A stretch of 64,000 bases of DNA from Mallotus nudiflorus (lineage: Eukaryota; Streptophyta; Magnoliopsida; Malpighiales; Euphorbiaceae): positions 620,001 to 684,000 of the forward strand of contig CANTUR010000069.1 of NCBI GenBank assembly GCA_947683625.1, written 5' to 3'. Position 1 is the first letter of the stretch. The number at the start of each line of letters is the position of its first letter. Of this stretch, positions 1 through 12,689 are shown piece by piece. Below the pieces are notes generated by a model. It made no database searches. It was not told where the DNA came from and saw nothing but the letters and a program-made list of their open reading frames with translations. The translations under genes were made by a program, and so were the position numbers.

Positions 1-604
1 ATGGCGTTGATTTATGGTTCCATGATTCCACTAGCTTCATGGGATTATAAATTGGCTAACCATCACTCTTAGCCTTAACTAGGTTCAAGAGAGATTACCG
101 AGCTCATCTGACTAGAGTCTATAACCCAAGTCCTTAAGGGGGGTAGTCTTTTCTCGAGTTTGCAAAGGATGTTGAGCCCCTCTGACCTTGGCTTGTGACT
201 TAAGTCTTAAAGGAGGGCATCTTGTTAAAGAAACCTTGACCTTTTTACCGGACCTTAACCACATATAATGGCTTAGTTATTTCCCCTAGGATTTACCCAA
301 ATTACTTGTGAATGTTGCCATGAGGTATTTCTATCTATAAGGGCCCAAGCCTATACTTTTGAAGCCCATCAGGACTAATAAAGATTGGGCTATGCTTTTA
401 TACCTAGAAATAATATTTCTATGTTTTAACTGCTTTAAGAGAGATTTAGCATGCGCGTCAGTCCCTGATATCCCTTGTTAATATTAAGACCAAAACAAAA
501 AATCCTAGGAAAAGAGACTTGCCATTGAATACGTGTGTGTAGGGAATAAGGTTGGAAGGATGTATGTATACCTAACTTGTTACTTGCTACCTATTGTATA
601 GCAC
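1..604 (+). other. Internal 5' leader of the outer element
   Basis: This stretch matches, in reverse complement, the leader of the nested sister at about 10154-10757, including the segment with AAGGGGGGTAGTC. It lies between the PBS (outside the window) and gag. No open frame of note is visible. Confidence 0.7.
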
Positions 605-2232
605 GTGCATCATGCATACATGCATCTCATGCATCATACTAACATTTATCTTTCAGCCATCATAGATTCATCCGGGTCTTCCTATGTTTGGAGTCAAAAG
701 GGTGGCAAACTAATGAGAACTGATTCGAGTCCACAATCGATTGTGAAAGAGATCCTTAGCAGATTGGAAAAGAGTCCCATCAATTAACTCTACTTAGAAT
801 CTACACAACTAAAACAAGCTAAAGAAATGGAACAACATGAAGGAAGAAACTGGACCCTAGAGGATGTCAAAGGAGCATTAATGGATGACATGAGAGCGAT
901 GATGCATGATGAGTTAAGACAGGCTTTGGCCGGATTAATGCCACCATTTACTGCTGCGGCACCTCCTATTATGGCCAATCCACTTGTTGCAGCCAATTTG
1001 CCTGTTATGGGTACACCACCTGCTAACAATGACAATACTGGGGAAATGAAACTCGAGGATATTGAGAGTTATAGGGTTGAAAAAGTGAAAAAGGAATCAC
1101 TGGAGCAAGTTCAAGAGTTAGAATCCAAGAAAATGAAAGCACTGACTCAGAAAATGTCCAAGATCGAGGAATTGATGAGAGGATGCTCATTTGATTTTGA
1201 TGATATGCTGCAAATTAGGGAGGACAAATTGCCTAACAAATTCAAAATGCCATAGCTACAGAAGTTTAATGGTATTGGGAACAAGAGAATTCACCTTAGT
1301 CAATACACAACTACCATGAGCACCACTAAGGCTCCTTTGGTTGTGGTTACCAAGTTGTTTGTACTGTCATTGGAGGGTATGGCTATCACATTGGTTGGAA
1401 AAGTCTATTCATGCAGACTGGAGAGAGTTATGCACTACTTTCCTAAAGCAATATGACCACAATAATAGGCTTGAAGTGTCCATCAGGGATCTAGAACCGA
1501 CCAAGCAGAAGCCTAATGAGTCATTCTCGAATTTTCTAACCAGGTTCATGAATAAGGCGGGACTAATAAAGAATAAACTGGCTGAGAAGGATCATGTTAG
1601 GATGGTAGTCCAAAATGTGCTACCTAATCTGGTTAAGAGGCTACAGATGATGAATCCTAAGACATTTGTAGATCTCTACGATGATGGGTTACAAGCTGAA
1701 GAGATCGAAAATGAGAAAAAGAAGGTCACTGGAGCAGTGGAGTGAGAAAGTAACTAATTGGGGGCATGCAACAAGGAAGCACTAGCCAGATTGTTGAAGT
1801 GCATGCTGTTCAACAACTAAGAAAACTCTTAAACTTTAACCAACCACTTTCAAAAGTCCTAGAGCACCTAACGCAAAAGGGCTTACTTCAACCTTTACCT
1901 AATCCAAACCCACCAAACCCAAATATCCTAGGCTATAACCCAAACAAGCACTGCAAATTCTATCAAAACCTTCAACACTCCATGGATAACTACATCTGCC
2001 TCAAACATGAAATCCAAAACCTTATAGACTCCGGACAAATCACAGGCCTCGAAAACCCAAGCACTAGAAACAATCCTTTCACAAACTATTGAAATGCACC
2101 ACCCCCAACTACCATGATGATCAACTCAGGAGTAATTGAGGAAGAAGTGCTAAGCTCTTTTGAGGACCTAAACCTTAAAACTAATAAGAAATCTCCTAAT
2201 GCCCCTAAAGATGTGGAAAGAATAGAAGACTT
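605..2232 (+). pseudogene. Retrotransposon gag, decayed
   Basis: Encodes a capsid/nucleocapsid-like Gag of the Tat/Ogre type, collinear with the better preserved sister copy at 8195-10153 (-). Visible parts: an N-terminal segment SSGSSYVWSQKGGKL, a KFKMP-containing segment near 1240, the Retrotrans_gag core (ADWRELCTTFLKQY near 1410-1450) and a degenerate zinc-knuckle-like region near 1950-2030. It is broken by a stop at 786, a TAG at 1253-1255 where the sister has a Gln codon, a small deletion and frameshift near 1380, and another frameshift near 1745. The frame ends where the sister element inserted after 2232 and resumes at 14462. It is more damaged than the nested copy, as expected for the older target. 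Confidence 0.8.
2228..2232. repeat. Target site duplication GACTT, left copy
   Basis: GACTT stands directly before the LTR end TGTAGACAG. The same five bases at 14457-14461 follow the other LTR. The gag reading frame of the outer element is interrupted exactly here, which confirms a retrotransposon insertion. Confidence 0.85.
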
Positions 2233-3929
2233 TGTAGACAGTGCGGTTTAGCGCGCGTCCAAGATTTTAGCAACCGCGACACTATTTGAGCTCAAGGCTC
2301 TAGAGAACACACTAACCACTGTCACAAAGAAAGGGCGTGGAGATGAGAAGTCGCCACCTAGGGTAATAACTGGGACAAATCGAAAAGGTGGTACTCGATT
2401 CCTTAAAAGAAAGCTAGCACCACAACCAGGAGATTCTAGATATGGAATACCAACTTCTTTCAATCTTGTGTTAATTTAGAATTACTTTATGAATTATTAT
2501 CTTATTCTCTATTTACATGCAATTTCATATAAACCCAAAACAATCAACTCTAAGGCAAACTAGTCATGAAATATACAAGTAAATAATGCATTCAACAAAT
2601 CACATAATCCCTAAGTTAGTCTAATTTACATGGATTTTAAATAAATGAGCTAAAGTCTACATATTTTAAATTATATGTGAACCTAAAGACCTAATTCCTT
2701 TTGATTTTAATTAAATGAACTTAAGCCTACTTATTTTAATAAAAAAAATGGGTCTAATTCTACAAATTATGGAAATTTTAAATTAGTGGGCCTAATTCTA
2801 CATGTTTTAATTAAATAGTGATTTTAAATCTACAAATTATGAAAAAGGCTTAAATTAAGTAGGCTAAGTCTAAATTAATTAAATTAGGTGAGCCTATGTC
2901 TAATTAACTAAATGAGCCTAAGGATATTTCTAACTTAAAATCTAATTAATTATGGGCATAAAAATATATTTTAATTAATTAAACCTAATTAATTATTAAG
3001 TGAGATGGGCTAAAAGAATTACCTAAACTTAAATAAATAAATCAAGACCTAAAGTGGGTTTAAGGCCCAAAACACATAAAAATAATAAATAAGCCCAAAA
3101 ACAAATAAAAACATAAAAAATAATTAAATAAAATCAAACAAATAATTAAATTAATTCTTACTAAAACCCTAATTTTATTATCAAGTAGCCTAAATTAATC
3201 TACTTTCTCCATTGATTTTAAATAATTACCTAATTGAAACCTAGTTTTACTAACCAATGAAATAAAAAATAAACAAACAACCATACATGTAATTTTACTA
3301 TTCCCACTATTGGGGCTATTACAATAACTAATAAAATAATAAATACACCCCATAAAAATGAATAAAATAAAGCAATAAATAAATAAAAATAAACTCTAGA
3401 AACTGTCTCTACAAGATTTTATCCATGGTTTTCCATGGGCTTCTCATGAATTCATCCTTCCAAATATGATCGCCATGTGTTTCCTCCATAATCACCACAC
3501 AAAAATAAAATAAATTATGATTAATGAATAAATTATAATAATAACTCAAAAGAATAAAAATAATTAATAATAATAAAAATAAATAAATAAAGAATAAGAA
3601 GAAGATGATGATGATTATGAATGACTTGGGGTACTCCTCAGATTTATAATTCACCGTTTTTTATAAGTCTTAGAATCTTCTTCTTCAAAAATTCTCTAAG
3701 GATCTTAAATTAATTGAAGAATCAAAAGGAATTTTTGTAGAAAATAACTCAAAAAAAAAAGAAAAAAGAATTAAAAACCCTCTTCAAAACACATTTCTCT
3801 TTTTCTTTCTTCTCCAATGTCTCCCTCTTTTTTTTGCTTTCCTTCTTCCTCTTCATCCTATTTATATAGTGGAAAAAGAACTAGAAAACCTAGTCCAATC
3901 CTAATATGATTCTAATTCCTAAAAATATA
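2233..3929 (-). repeat. Truncated 3' LTR of the nested element
   Basis: Collinear with 10868-12560 of the 5' LTR, with only scattered differences. Near 3929 homology stops abruptly and hairpin-array sequence begins. About 540 bp of the LTR start and the adjoining polypurine tract are therefore missing. A TATA-type promoter motif is retained at 3857-3870. Confidence 0.8.
3857..3870 (-). promoter_or_regulatory. LTR TATA box
   Basis: The - strand reads ACTATATAAATAGG, followed downstream by a purine-rich leader. The same arrangement occurs at 12498-12505 in the other LTR and at 23264-23272 in the outer element's LTR, which supports a shared LTR promoter. Confidence 0.55.
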
Positions 3930-4345
3930 CTCGGTTGTATAACCTTGGGTGAATGAAACACATTGTACTCGGTCGTATAATGTTGACTACACTTGAATGT
4001 ATAACATTGAATTGAAAAATTACATCATACTCGGTCATATGATGTCGATTGTACCCAGTCGTATAATCAATTAGAAAGGAAAACATCATACTTGGTCATA
4101 TGATGCCGATTATACTCGGTCGTATAATCAATTGGAAACACATTGTACTCGGTCATACAATGTTGACTACACTCAGACGTATAGTTTAATTTGAAGAGAA
4201 ACATCACACTCAGTCGTATGATGCTGATTATACTCGGTCGTATAATTGATTGAAAATACATTGCACTCAATTGTACAATGCTAACTACACACAGTCTTAT
4301 AGTCTGATTTGAAAAGGAACATCACACTCGGTCGTATGATGCTGA
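3930..4345 (-). repeat. Hairpin array with TCGGTC/GACCGA loop (nested copy)
   Basis: Inverted arms flank the six-base core about every 24-60 bp. Clear examples are at 4023-4044, 4047-4068, 4084-4105, 4108-4129 and 4141-4162. On the sense (-) strand the loops read GACCGA or close variants. The same four stem types as in the outer copy (18213-22695) are present, in about 3.4 units of 120 bp. Confidence 0.85.
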
Positions 4346-4349
4346 TTGA

Positions 4350-4850
4350 TTATACGATTATGCTGCAATCTATAATTGCTCATGATTAGCTGCAACCCTT
4401 CCATTGCTCACTTTCGATGCTACAGTCCATAACTACTCACGTGATTAGCTACAACCCTTTTATTGCTCACTGATGATGCTGCAGTCCAAAACTGCTCACG
4501 ATTAGCTGTAACCCTTTCATTGCTCACTGATGATGTTGCAGTCCAAAACTGCTCGTGATTAGCTGCAACCCTTTCGTTGCTCACTGATGATGCTGCAGTC
4601 TAAAACTGCTTGCGATTAAATGCAACCCTTTCGTTGCTCACTGATGATGCTGCAGTCCAAAATTACTCAAGATTAGCTACAACCCTATTGTTGCTCACTG
4701 ATGATGGTGCAGTCTAAAATTGCTCGCGATTAGCTACAACCCTTTTGTTGCTCACTGATGATGCTGCAATCCATAATTGCTTACAAATTAACCGCAATCT
4801 TTTCATTTCTCGCCTTTAATGATGATACAGTCCATAACTGTTTATTGATT
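4350..4850 (-). repeat. 57-bp tandem repeat, about 7 units
   Basis: The word TTGCTCAC recurs at 4404, 4463, 4520, 4577, 4634, 4691 and 4748, a period of 57 bp after the first unit. On the sense strand each full unit holds two short hairpins: GCAAC / GTTGC around GAAAGG, and GCAGT / ACTGC around TTTGG. The outer copy has only one or two units of this type (18125-18200), so the array expanded in the nested lineage. Confidence 0.85.
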
Positions 4851-7800
4851 TTTATCTTTAGTTATTTGAGTCGAATGCTTTAGATTCTGTGTGCTAACTA
4901 ATTAGCACTTTTATTGACTAACTTTGAATTTTGCTATGTTAATTGACTTTGCAAGTTGAGTATACCCCCTTCTGGATTTGAAATTCATACAGAATTGTTA
5001 AAGTTAGTTTTAACAAGATGAATGTACAAAAGTACATTATTATTTTAAAAATTTATAAGAAAATTCATCACTTTGCTCGAGATAACATGTACTTAACCAA
5101 TCTCCTTAATTTTGATCCTCATGACTATCATTTATTTACCATTCGCAAAGGGCAAAGGCATCGTTAACCATTTTATGTTGAGAGCATATTTTTTTCCAAG
5201 TGAAGAGCTTACTTCCACACCTAAATTCAGAAAGAACCTACTAGACAAAACTTATGGTATTTGAGCATAAATGGATTAGATTCTAAGTATCAAAACAGTC
5301 TTTGAATTATTTTTGTGCTTTTCTTCCTTATCCGAGTATTCCCTACCTTTCTTATATTACTCAGCGTGGACACCATTGGAAAGGTCCTTCAGATGCTCAT
5401 ACTCATATAGAGCATTGGAGTGAATAAAGTAATTTTTAGCATGGTCCTCTTTTAGTATTCCCCTGCCTTTCTTGTATTACTCAACATGGATACCGCTAGA
5501 GGTTTTATATTGATACTCTTACTCATTTCTGAGCATTGGAGTAAATTATGCTTGCTCTTTTTTCTATTCTCCTCTTAGTATTCCCCTGCCTTTCTCGCAT
5601 TACTCAGCATGGATACCGTCAAGGGATTTTGTACTCATACTCATTTCTGAGCATTGGAGTAGATTACATGCATATTTATCATTCATAAGACAAAAATGAT
5701 ACCCTAAAATTCAATCAATTTATACCACAAGTCCACAGATTTTGCCTTTGCATGTTCTTCCCCTCGTTTGGGTACAAAGCAACCATTAAATTGATTAGAG
5801 TTTAGAAATTCTTAGCATTGAACTGTTAACAAGACATCTGAATTCTGCAAGGCTAATAAAAGAAAGCCACTAAAATCAAAGGTCATGAGATAAATTTTCG
5901 CACATGATCTTATGAAGTGGATGAATTTCCTTTCAATTTGTGAATTTTCCTATTAAGGATTTATTTTATTGCAGAATCAAAGGAGAGAGAGTTATACTAC
6001 TTCCCTTTGGTATTTACACAGGGTGAGGTTTTGACGAGCGATTGGCTATCTTGCCCATTCTTATTGATGTATCAGTTCTTTTTCACCTTCTTCATTCTCT
6101 TTTGTTTTTTCCTGCACAAAATACCATAAGTTAGTATGGTCTATTCATAAGTGAACAGATTTTTTCAAAATGCAGTCTTAATCATTTTTGCATTCTTCCC
6201 TTTAGATTTGTCTCTGATCGCACGGTCGTGATGCTCCACCATCGAAGTTGTGGCTTTGGGCTGCATTTGTATTTCTACGATTCCATTAATGCTATGGTAG
6301 AGGGCTTCATTCCTTTTTATTAACATCTCCTGCAAAAAAGGTTCAGGGGTTAGAGATCTTATGATCAAATAATTTTTTTTAGAGTGCATTCATTTCAAGT
6401 TTTGAGTGTATTCTTCCCTTTTTAGGGTCAGTGAATGTATTACTGATATGTTGGACCTTCTCATCACCATATTCCATATCCTACACTCATTTGACTGTTG
6501 TGGAGAGATATTCTAGAGGATGTTCTAGATGAGATTATAGAGATGGATGTTGAATTTGAGGAGCTTGAGCATCCTATCTAGCCTCTTAAAATGATGCTTT
6601 TGCAAGTATCAATGTTGGTGATATTCCCTTACTGGATAAGACCATGATTTATTAGTCTTTTGTAGCCTAGAGTCTTATTAAGCATCAGGTTCACCTTAAT
6701 AGTGTTACCCTTTTCTCTTAGATGTTTCACACGTGCACATTCTAACTATTTTCCTATACTTTCACAACACTAATTTTAAATGTTAGTAGCAGAGTATTTA
6801 TACAATCTTGTCTAGGCTCAAAGATAAGTATTTACCAAAAATGTATGCAAGTGTATGCATGCTATGTATGATGTGCATGATCCTAATGGGTCTCCTATTT
6901 GGAACAGAGCCATGTTGTTGATTTTAGAGTGTAAGAATAAGGTGTCTCATCAATAGCTTGTCAGTTTGAGCATTGAATGATTCATTGTTGGTACTTTTGG
7001 TGTTGAAGGTTTCGATACAATTCATCAGACTGATTACTAGGCTAACAAGTAGGGTCCATGGCTTTACAATAGAGCTTGTGATTGACCGATGCACTGTTGA
7101 AATTTTATTTTTGTTACTGTTTTTGCTATATAATGATTGAGGTATTAGCTCTTACACTTCAATATCCATCTTCGCTCTTTGAATGCAGACACAATTTGCC
7201 CCCTGAGTTGTATTTTGCCCCCAGTTCCATTCTGGATTCATTTATGCTATTCTAGTAGTCTTTTTTCATTCTTATATGCAAAAGACCCAGTTCATTCACT
7301 ACTGTTGTTAATCCTTTGACTTATTAACCCTATTAGTTGCAATCTCAAGCTTTGGAGATGTAGAGGAATGGGCAAACTAATTGAAGCGAGTTCTTAATAA
7401 TGAAATCAACTGGACTTGCACTTTGAAGAACTCTTAAGCAGAATATGAAGTTTCATATTGATGCAATGATTGATTATAGTTATAAGACAAGACTTGTAAT
7501 GCAAGTTATTGAGCCATTTGAATTCTCAAGGTATAAGGGGACCCTAGGCTTATAAGGAAAATTACAAAGGAAACATAACTAAAATAGTGATCTCATAGCT
7601 CTGATTTTAGCTTTCATTATATAATGTCCTTCCATCCAAATACTTATGCAATATGATAAAGACGAATATACAATATTTGACAAAAATCTCCAATTCAATT
7701 TTACTCATTCATTAGAGCAAAAATGAGAACATTCATTACATCACATGACACAACTCCTATAATCAATTAATCCTAAATTTTTCTCTCTAATTTTTCACCT

Positions 7801-7867
7801 TAATGTTCTTTTTCTTTTTCTCTCTCTTTGTTTTTCTTCTCTTTTTTATCATTCTTCTTATTTTTCC
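4851..7867 (-). other. 3' noncoding region of the nested element
   Basis: Collinear in reverse complement with about 15000-18120 of the outer copy. No domain is recognised. A frame at 6389-6165 (-) has a partly matching translation near 16550-16750 in the outer copy, but that copy is broken, so it is not called as a gene. Two polypurine-like motifs (GGGGGCAAA type) lie at 7195-7222. Confidence 0.6.
5335..5700 (-). repeat. Three imperfect 120-bp tandem repeats
   Basis: AGTATTCCC followed by a pyrimidine stretch and ATTACTCA recurs at about 5335, 5454 and 5577 (spacings 119 and 123). Each unit ends with a GAGCATTGGAGT segment. The outer element carries the same three-unit array at about 17270-17640, so it predates the split of the two copies. 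Confidence 0.8.
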
Positions 7868-8065
7868 TCAGATTTTACTCTCTTTAGAAGTTATGTCATG
7901 TGATATAAGACTATTCTTTAAGTTTACATTTGTGCCCATACTAAATGAATCTAATTGAATTAAATTTTTGTCAAACATGCAGATGCGATCAATATCACAA
8001 TGTGTAGTACCATCAGGATGCATATTACATAAGTGAGCATAATCAAAATTTATATCATCGATCAC
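7868..8065 (-). pseudogene. Pre-RT pol remnant
   Basis: A 65-aa open stretch contains HLCNMHPDGTTHCD and CMFDKN, which resembles the region just upstream of reverse transcriptase in the complete element at 57960-58005 and 61277-61350. The RT itself does not follow, and noncoding sequence begins. The outer copy has the same remnant near 14800-14950 with stops. This marks one edge of the family-wide pol deletion. Confidence 0.6.
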
Positions 8066-8194
8066 TAAAATAAAACAAGTTCTAAAGAAACTAAAATTTT
8101 ATTCAAAGAAGACAATAAGAAATTTATTTCCTATTCTAGATGCTAAGGATGCTAAGTCTTATGGCGGTTGTCCTTCAGGTGGCTGACATAATAG

Positions 8195-10153
8195 CTATTC
8201 TTGCATTTCCTCATCCTTATTGTCTTGCACCAAGTTCTCAATAATCCATTCCTTGTAGATCCTACTCTCATTCACACCGGCCATATTGACAGGTTCCTTT
8301 GCACTAAGGTAATACTTTCCATATCCTTCTTTGATGAAACTCTCATTCAGTGGTTTTGCTTTCTTTCCATCCTTCCATGCTTCCACTTTATGTGTTTTTT
8401 TGTCTTGCATCTTCTCATCATCAAACTCCTTACCCCATCTTGTAGGTATAATTGACTCGAAGGGTATGTCAAAAGAAGGTGGTTTAGCGTAAAACACCTT
8501 GTAGTCAAACTTGCCTGAGGGCTGACCCAGCAAATCCTCAACTCGCTCCATATCTTTAAGGGCATCAGGAGATTTCTTATTGGTTTTAAGGTTTAGGTCC
8601 TCAAAGGAGTTTAGCACTTCTTTCTCACTTACTCATGAGTTGATCATCATAGTTATTAGAGATGGCATGTTTTGATAGTTTGGGAAAGGATTGCTTTTGG
8701 TGCTTGGATCTGCGATTTTTCCAGAGTCTATAAGCTTTTGGATTTCATGTTTGAGGCGGATATAGTTATCTATGGAGTGTTAGAGGTTTTGGTGGAATTT
8801 GTAATGTTTATTCGAGTTATAGCCTGGGATATTTGGATTTAGTGGGTTTGGAGTAGGTAGAGGTTGAAGTAAGCCCTTTTCCATTAGGCACTCCAGGACT
8901 TTTGATAGAGGTTGTTTAAAATTTAAGAACCTCCTTGGTTGTTGAACAACATGGACTCCTACAACCCGGCTAGTGCTTCCTTGTTGTATGCCCCCAGTTG
9001 GGTAGCTTCTTGCTCCGGTGTTCCCAGTAGCCTTCTTTTTCTCATTTTCGATCTCTTCAGCCTATAACCCATCATCATAAAGGTCTACAAATGTCTTAGG
9101 GTTCATCATTTGCAACCTCTCCACTAGGTTAGGTGACATATTTCAGACTATTATCCTAACCTGATCCTTCTTTGCTAATTTGTTCTTCATCATTCCTGCC
9201 TTATTCATGAACCTAGTTAGAAAATTTGAAAATGATTCATTGGGCTTCTGCTTGGTTAGTTTAATATCTCTTATGGACACCTTAAGCCTAGTATTATAGT
9301 CATATTGCTTTAGAAAAGCAGTGCACAACTCCCTCCAGTCTGCTCGGATAGGCTTCTCTAACCCATGATACCAATTAACAACCATACCCTCTAAGGATAG
9401 TACAAACAGCTTAGTAACCATAGATAAAGGAGCCTTAGTGGTACTTATAGTAGTTGTGTATTGATTGAGATGAATTCTCGGGTCCCCATTACCATCGAAC
9501 TTCTGCAGCTGTGGCATCTTGAATTTGTCAGGTAGCCTGTCTTCCTTAAATTGCATCACATCATTAAAGTCAAACGGGTACCCTAGGCCTTGTCCCCTTA
9601 TCAACTCCTCCATCTTAGACATCTTCTGAGTTAATGCCTTCATCTGTCTAGATTCTAGCTCTTGAACTTGCTTAAGTGATTTCTTTTTTGCTTTTTCAAT
9701 TATATAACTCTCAACATCATCCAACTTCATTTCCTCAATATTGTCATTGTTAACAGGTAGTGGACCCATAGTAGGTGGGTTAGCCGTAGTGGGTGGTGCA
9801 GCAGCAGCAGGTGGTGGCATCAGTCCTGCTAGAGCTTGTCTTAACTCGTCTTGCATCATTGCTCTCATATCATCCATCAGTGCTCCTTTGACGTCTTCTA
9901 GGGTCCAGTTTCCTCCCTTTTGTTGTTCCATTCTTTCGATTTTTTCAGGTTGCGTAGCTTCCAAATAGAGCGGATTAATGGGGCTTTTTTCCAGTCTGCT
10001 AAGGATCTCTTTCGCGATCGATTGGGGGCTTGAATTAGTTCTTACCAGTCTGCCACCTTTTCGACTCCAAACATAAGAAGACCTAGATGAATCTATGATG
10101 GCTGAAAGAAAAATTATTAGCATGATGCATGTATGCATGTATTCATGATGCAC
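8195..10153 (-). pseudogene. Retrotransposon gag with fused protease-flanking remnant
   Basis: The longest open stretch is 10153-9143 (336 aa). The same frame continues to 8195 with a few stop codons. Domains in order: N-terminal SSRSSYVWSRKGG, a proline/alanine-rich segment, a coiled-coil-like lysine/glutamate stretch, the Retrotrans_gag core (ADWRELCTAFLKQY), then a degenerate zinc knuckle near 8780-8740. The last 140 codons (8617-8195) pass directly into a segment resembling the part after the protease of the 49-64 kb element (ESFIKEGYGKYY against EIFIKEGTGHSY). The protease core is therefore deleted cleanly. It is less damaged than the outer copy. Role by family: virus-like particle formation. 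Confidence 0.8.
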
Positions 10154-10848
10154 GTGCTATGCAACAAGTAGTAAGTAACAAGTTAGGTATACATACATCC
10201 TTCCAACCTTATTCCTCCCGCACACGTATTCAATGGCGAGTCTCTTTTCCTAGGATTTTTTATCTTGGTCTTAATATCAATAGGGGATATCAAGGACCAT
10301 TGCGCATGCTAAATCTCTCAAAGCAATACAAGCATAGAAATAGCATTTCTAGGTGTAAAATATTAGCCCAATCTTTATTAACCAAAATGAGCTTTTAAAG
10401 TATGGGCTTGGGCCTTTACAGATAGGAATACCTCATGGCAATATTCACAAGCAATTTGGGTAGATCCTAAGGGAAATAACTAAGCCATTATATATGGTTG
10501 GGGTTTGGTAAAAAGGTTAAGGTTCCCTTAGCAAGATGTCCTCATTTATGGACTTTGAGTTACAGGCCAAGGTCAAAGGGGCCTAGCATCCTTTGCAAAC
10601 TCGAGAGAAGACTACCCCCCTTAAGGACTTAGGTTACAGGCTCTAGTCAAATGAGCCCGGTAATCTCTCTTGGACCGAGTTAATGCTAAGAGTGATGGTT
10701 TGCCAATCTACAACCCCATGAAGCTAGTAGAATCATAGAATCATACACCAATGCCATCGATTAATAAGAACATGCAAAATGAATGCAAGAATAAAATAAC
10801 AATTAATAAAATAATTCTAAAGAACACAAGTAGAATTAGTATCTTTTA
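10154..10848 (-). other. Leader between PBS and gag of the nested element
   Basis: Noncoding; reverse-complement match to window positions 1-604. It could hold the packaging signal, but nothing specific can be shown. Confidence 0.6.
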
Positions 10849-10866
10849 TCCCCAGTGGAGTCGCCA
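10849..10866 (-). other. Primer-binding site (tRNA-Arg)
   Basis: The - strand reads TGGCGACTCCACTGGGGA one base after the LTR end. It is complementary to the 3' end of plant tRNA-Arg(ACG) with a single mismatch as I recall that tRNA. Ogre elements are known to use tRNA-Arg, which supports the lineage call. Confidence 0.8.
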
Positions 10867-12497
10867 CAGTAGACGGTGGGATTTAGCGCGCGTCTAAGAT
10901 TTTAGCAACCATGGCACTGTTTGAGCTCAGGGCTTTAGAGAATACAGTAACCACTATCACAAAGACATGGCGTGGAGATGAGGAGTCGCCACCTAGGGTA
11001 ATAACTGGGACAAATCAAAAAGGTGGTACTCGATTCCCTAAAAGAAAGCTAGCACCACAACCAGGAGATTCTAGATACGGAATACCAACTTCTTTCAGTC
11101 TTGTGTTCATTTAGAATTACTTTATGAATTATTATCTTATTCTCTATTTACATGCAATTTCATATAAACCCAAAATAATCAACTCCAAGGCAAACTAGTC
11201 ATGAAATATACAAGTAAATAATGCATTCAACAAATTACATAATCCCTAAGTTAGTCTAATCTACATGAATTTTAAATAAATGAGCTAAAGTCTACATATT
11301 TTAAATTATATGTGAACTTAAAGGCCTAATTCCTTTTGATTTTAATTAAATGAACTTAAGTCTACTTGTTTTAATAAAAAATGGGCCTAATGCTACAAAT
11401 TATGGAATATTTAAATTAGTGGGCCTACTTCTACATGTTTTAATTAAATAGTGATCTTAAATCTACAAATTATGAAAAAGGCTTAAATTAAGTGGGCTAT
11501 TTCTAAATTAATTAAATTAAATTAGGTGAGCCTATGTCTAATTAATTAAATGAGCCTAAGGATATTTCTAACCTAAAATCTAATTAATTATGGGCATAAA
11601 AATATATTTAAGTTAAGTAAACCTAATTAATTATTAAGTGAGACGGACTAAAAGAATTACTTAAACTTAAATAAATAAATCAAGACCTAAAGTGGGCTTA
11701 AGACCCAAAACACATAAAATAATAAATACGCCCAAAAACAAATAAAAACATAAAAAACAATTAAATAAGATCAATCAAATAATTAAATTAATCTTTACTA
11801 AAACCCTAATTTTATTATTAAGCAACATAAATTAATCTACTTCCTTCATTGATTTTAAATAATTACCTAATTGAAACCTAGTTTACTAACCAATTAAATA
11901 AAAAATAAACAAACAACCATACATGTAATTTTACTATTCCCACTATTGGGGCTATTATAATAAATAATAAAATAACAAATACACCCCATAAAAATGAATA
12001 AAATAAAGCAATTAATAAATAAAAATAAACTCTAGAAACTATGTCTTTACAAGGTTTTATCCATGGTTTTCCATGGGCTTCTCATGAATTCATCCTTCCA
12101 AATATGATCGTCATGCATTTTCCTCCATAATCACCATAAAAAATAAAATAAATTATGATTAATGAATAAATTATAATAATAACTCAAAAGAATAAAAATA
12201 ATTAATAATAATAAAAATAAATAAATAAATAATAAGAAGAAGATGATGATGATTATGAATGACTTGGGGTACTCCTCATATTTATAATTCACCATTCTTG
12301 ATAAGTTTTCGAATCTTCTTCTTTAAAAATTCTCCAAGGATTTTGAATTAATTGAAGAATCAAAAGGAATTTTTGTAGAAAATAACTCAAAAAAAAAGAA
12401 AAAAGAATTAAAAACCCTCTTGAAAATACATTTCTCTTTTTCTTTCTTCTCCCCTATCTCCTTCTTTTTTTTTTCTTCCTTCTTGCTCTTCATTCTC

Positions 12498-12505
12498 TTA
12501 TATAG
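12498..12505 (-). promoter_or_regulatory. LTR TATA box
   Basis: The - strand reads CTATATAA, followed by a purine-rich stretch, at the same LTR position as 3857-3870. Confidence 0.5.
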
Positions 12506-12689
12506 TGGAAAAAGAACTAGAAAACCTAGCCCAATCCTAACGTGATTCTAATTTCTAAAAACATAAGATTAATACTTAAAATTATATTTAGGAATTTTAG
12601 ATCAATTAGGATTGAGTTAAAAGCGAATTAGGAATTTTAAACCAATTAAGATTGAATTTTAAAAATAAAGAAACGAACAGAAGAATTCA

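Noticed and set aside
8201..8455. Plus-strand 84-codon open frame
   Set aside because: It is antisense to the gag tail of the nested element, which has clear homologues.
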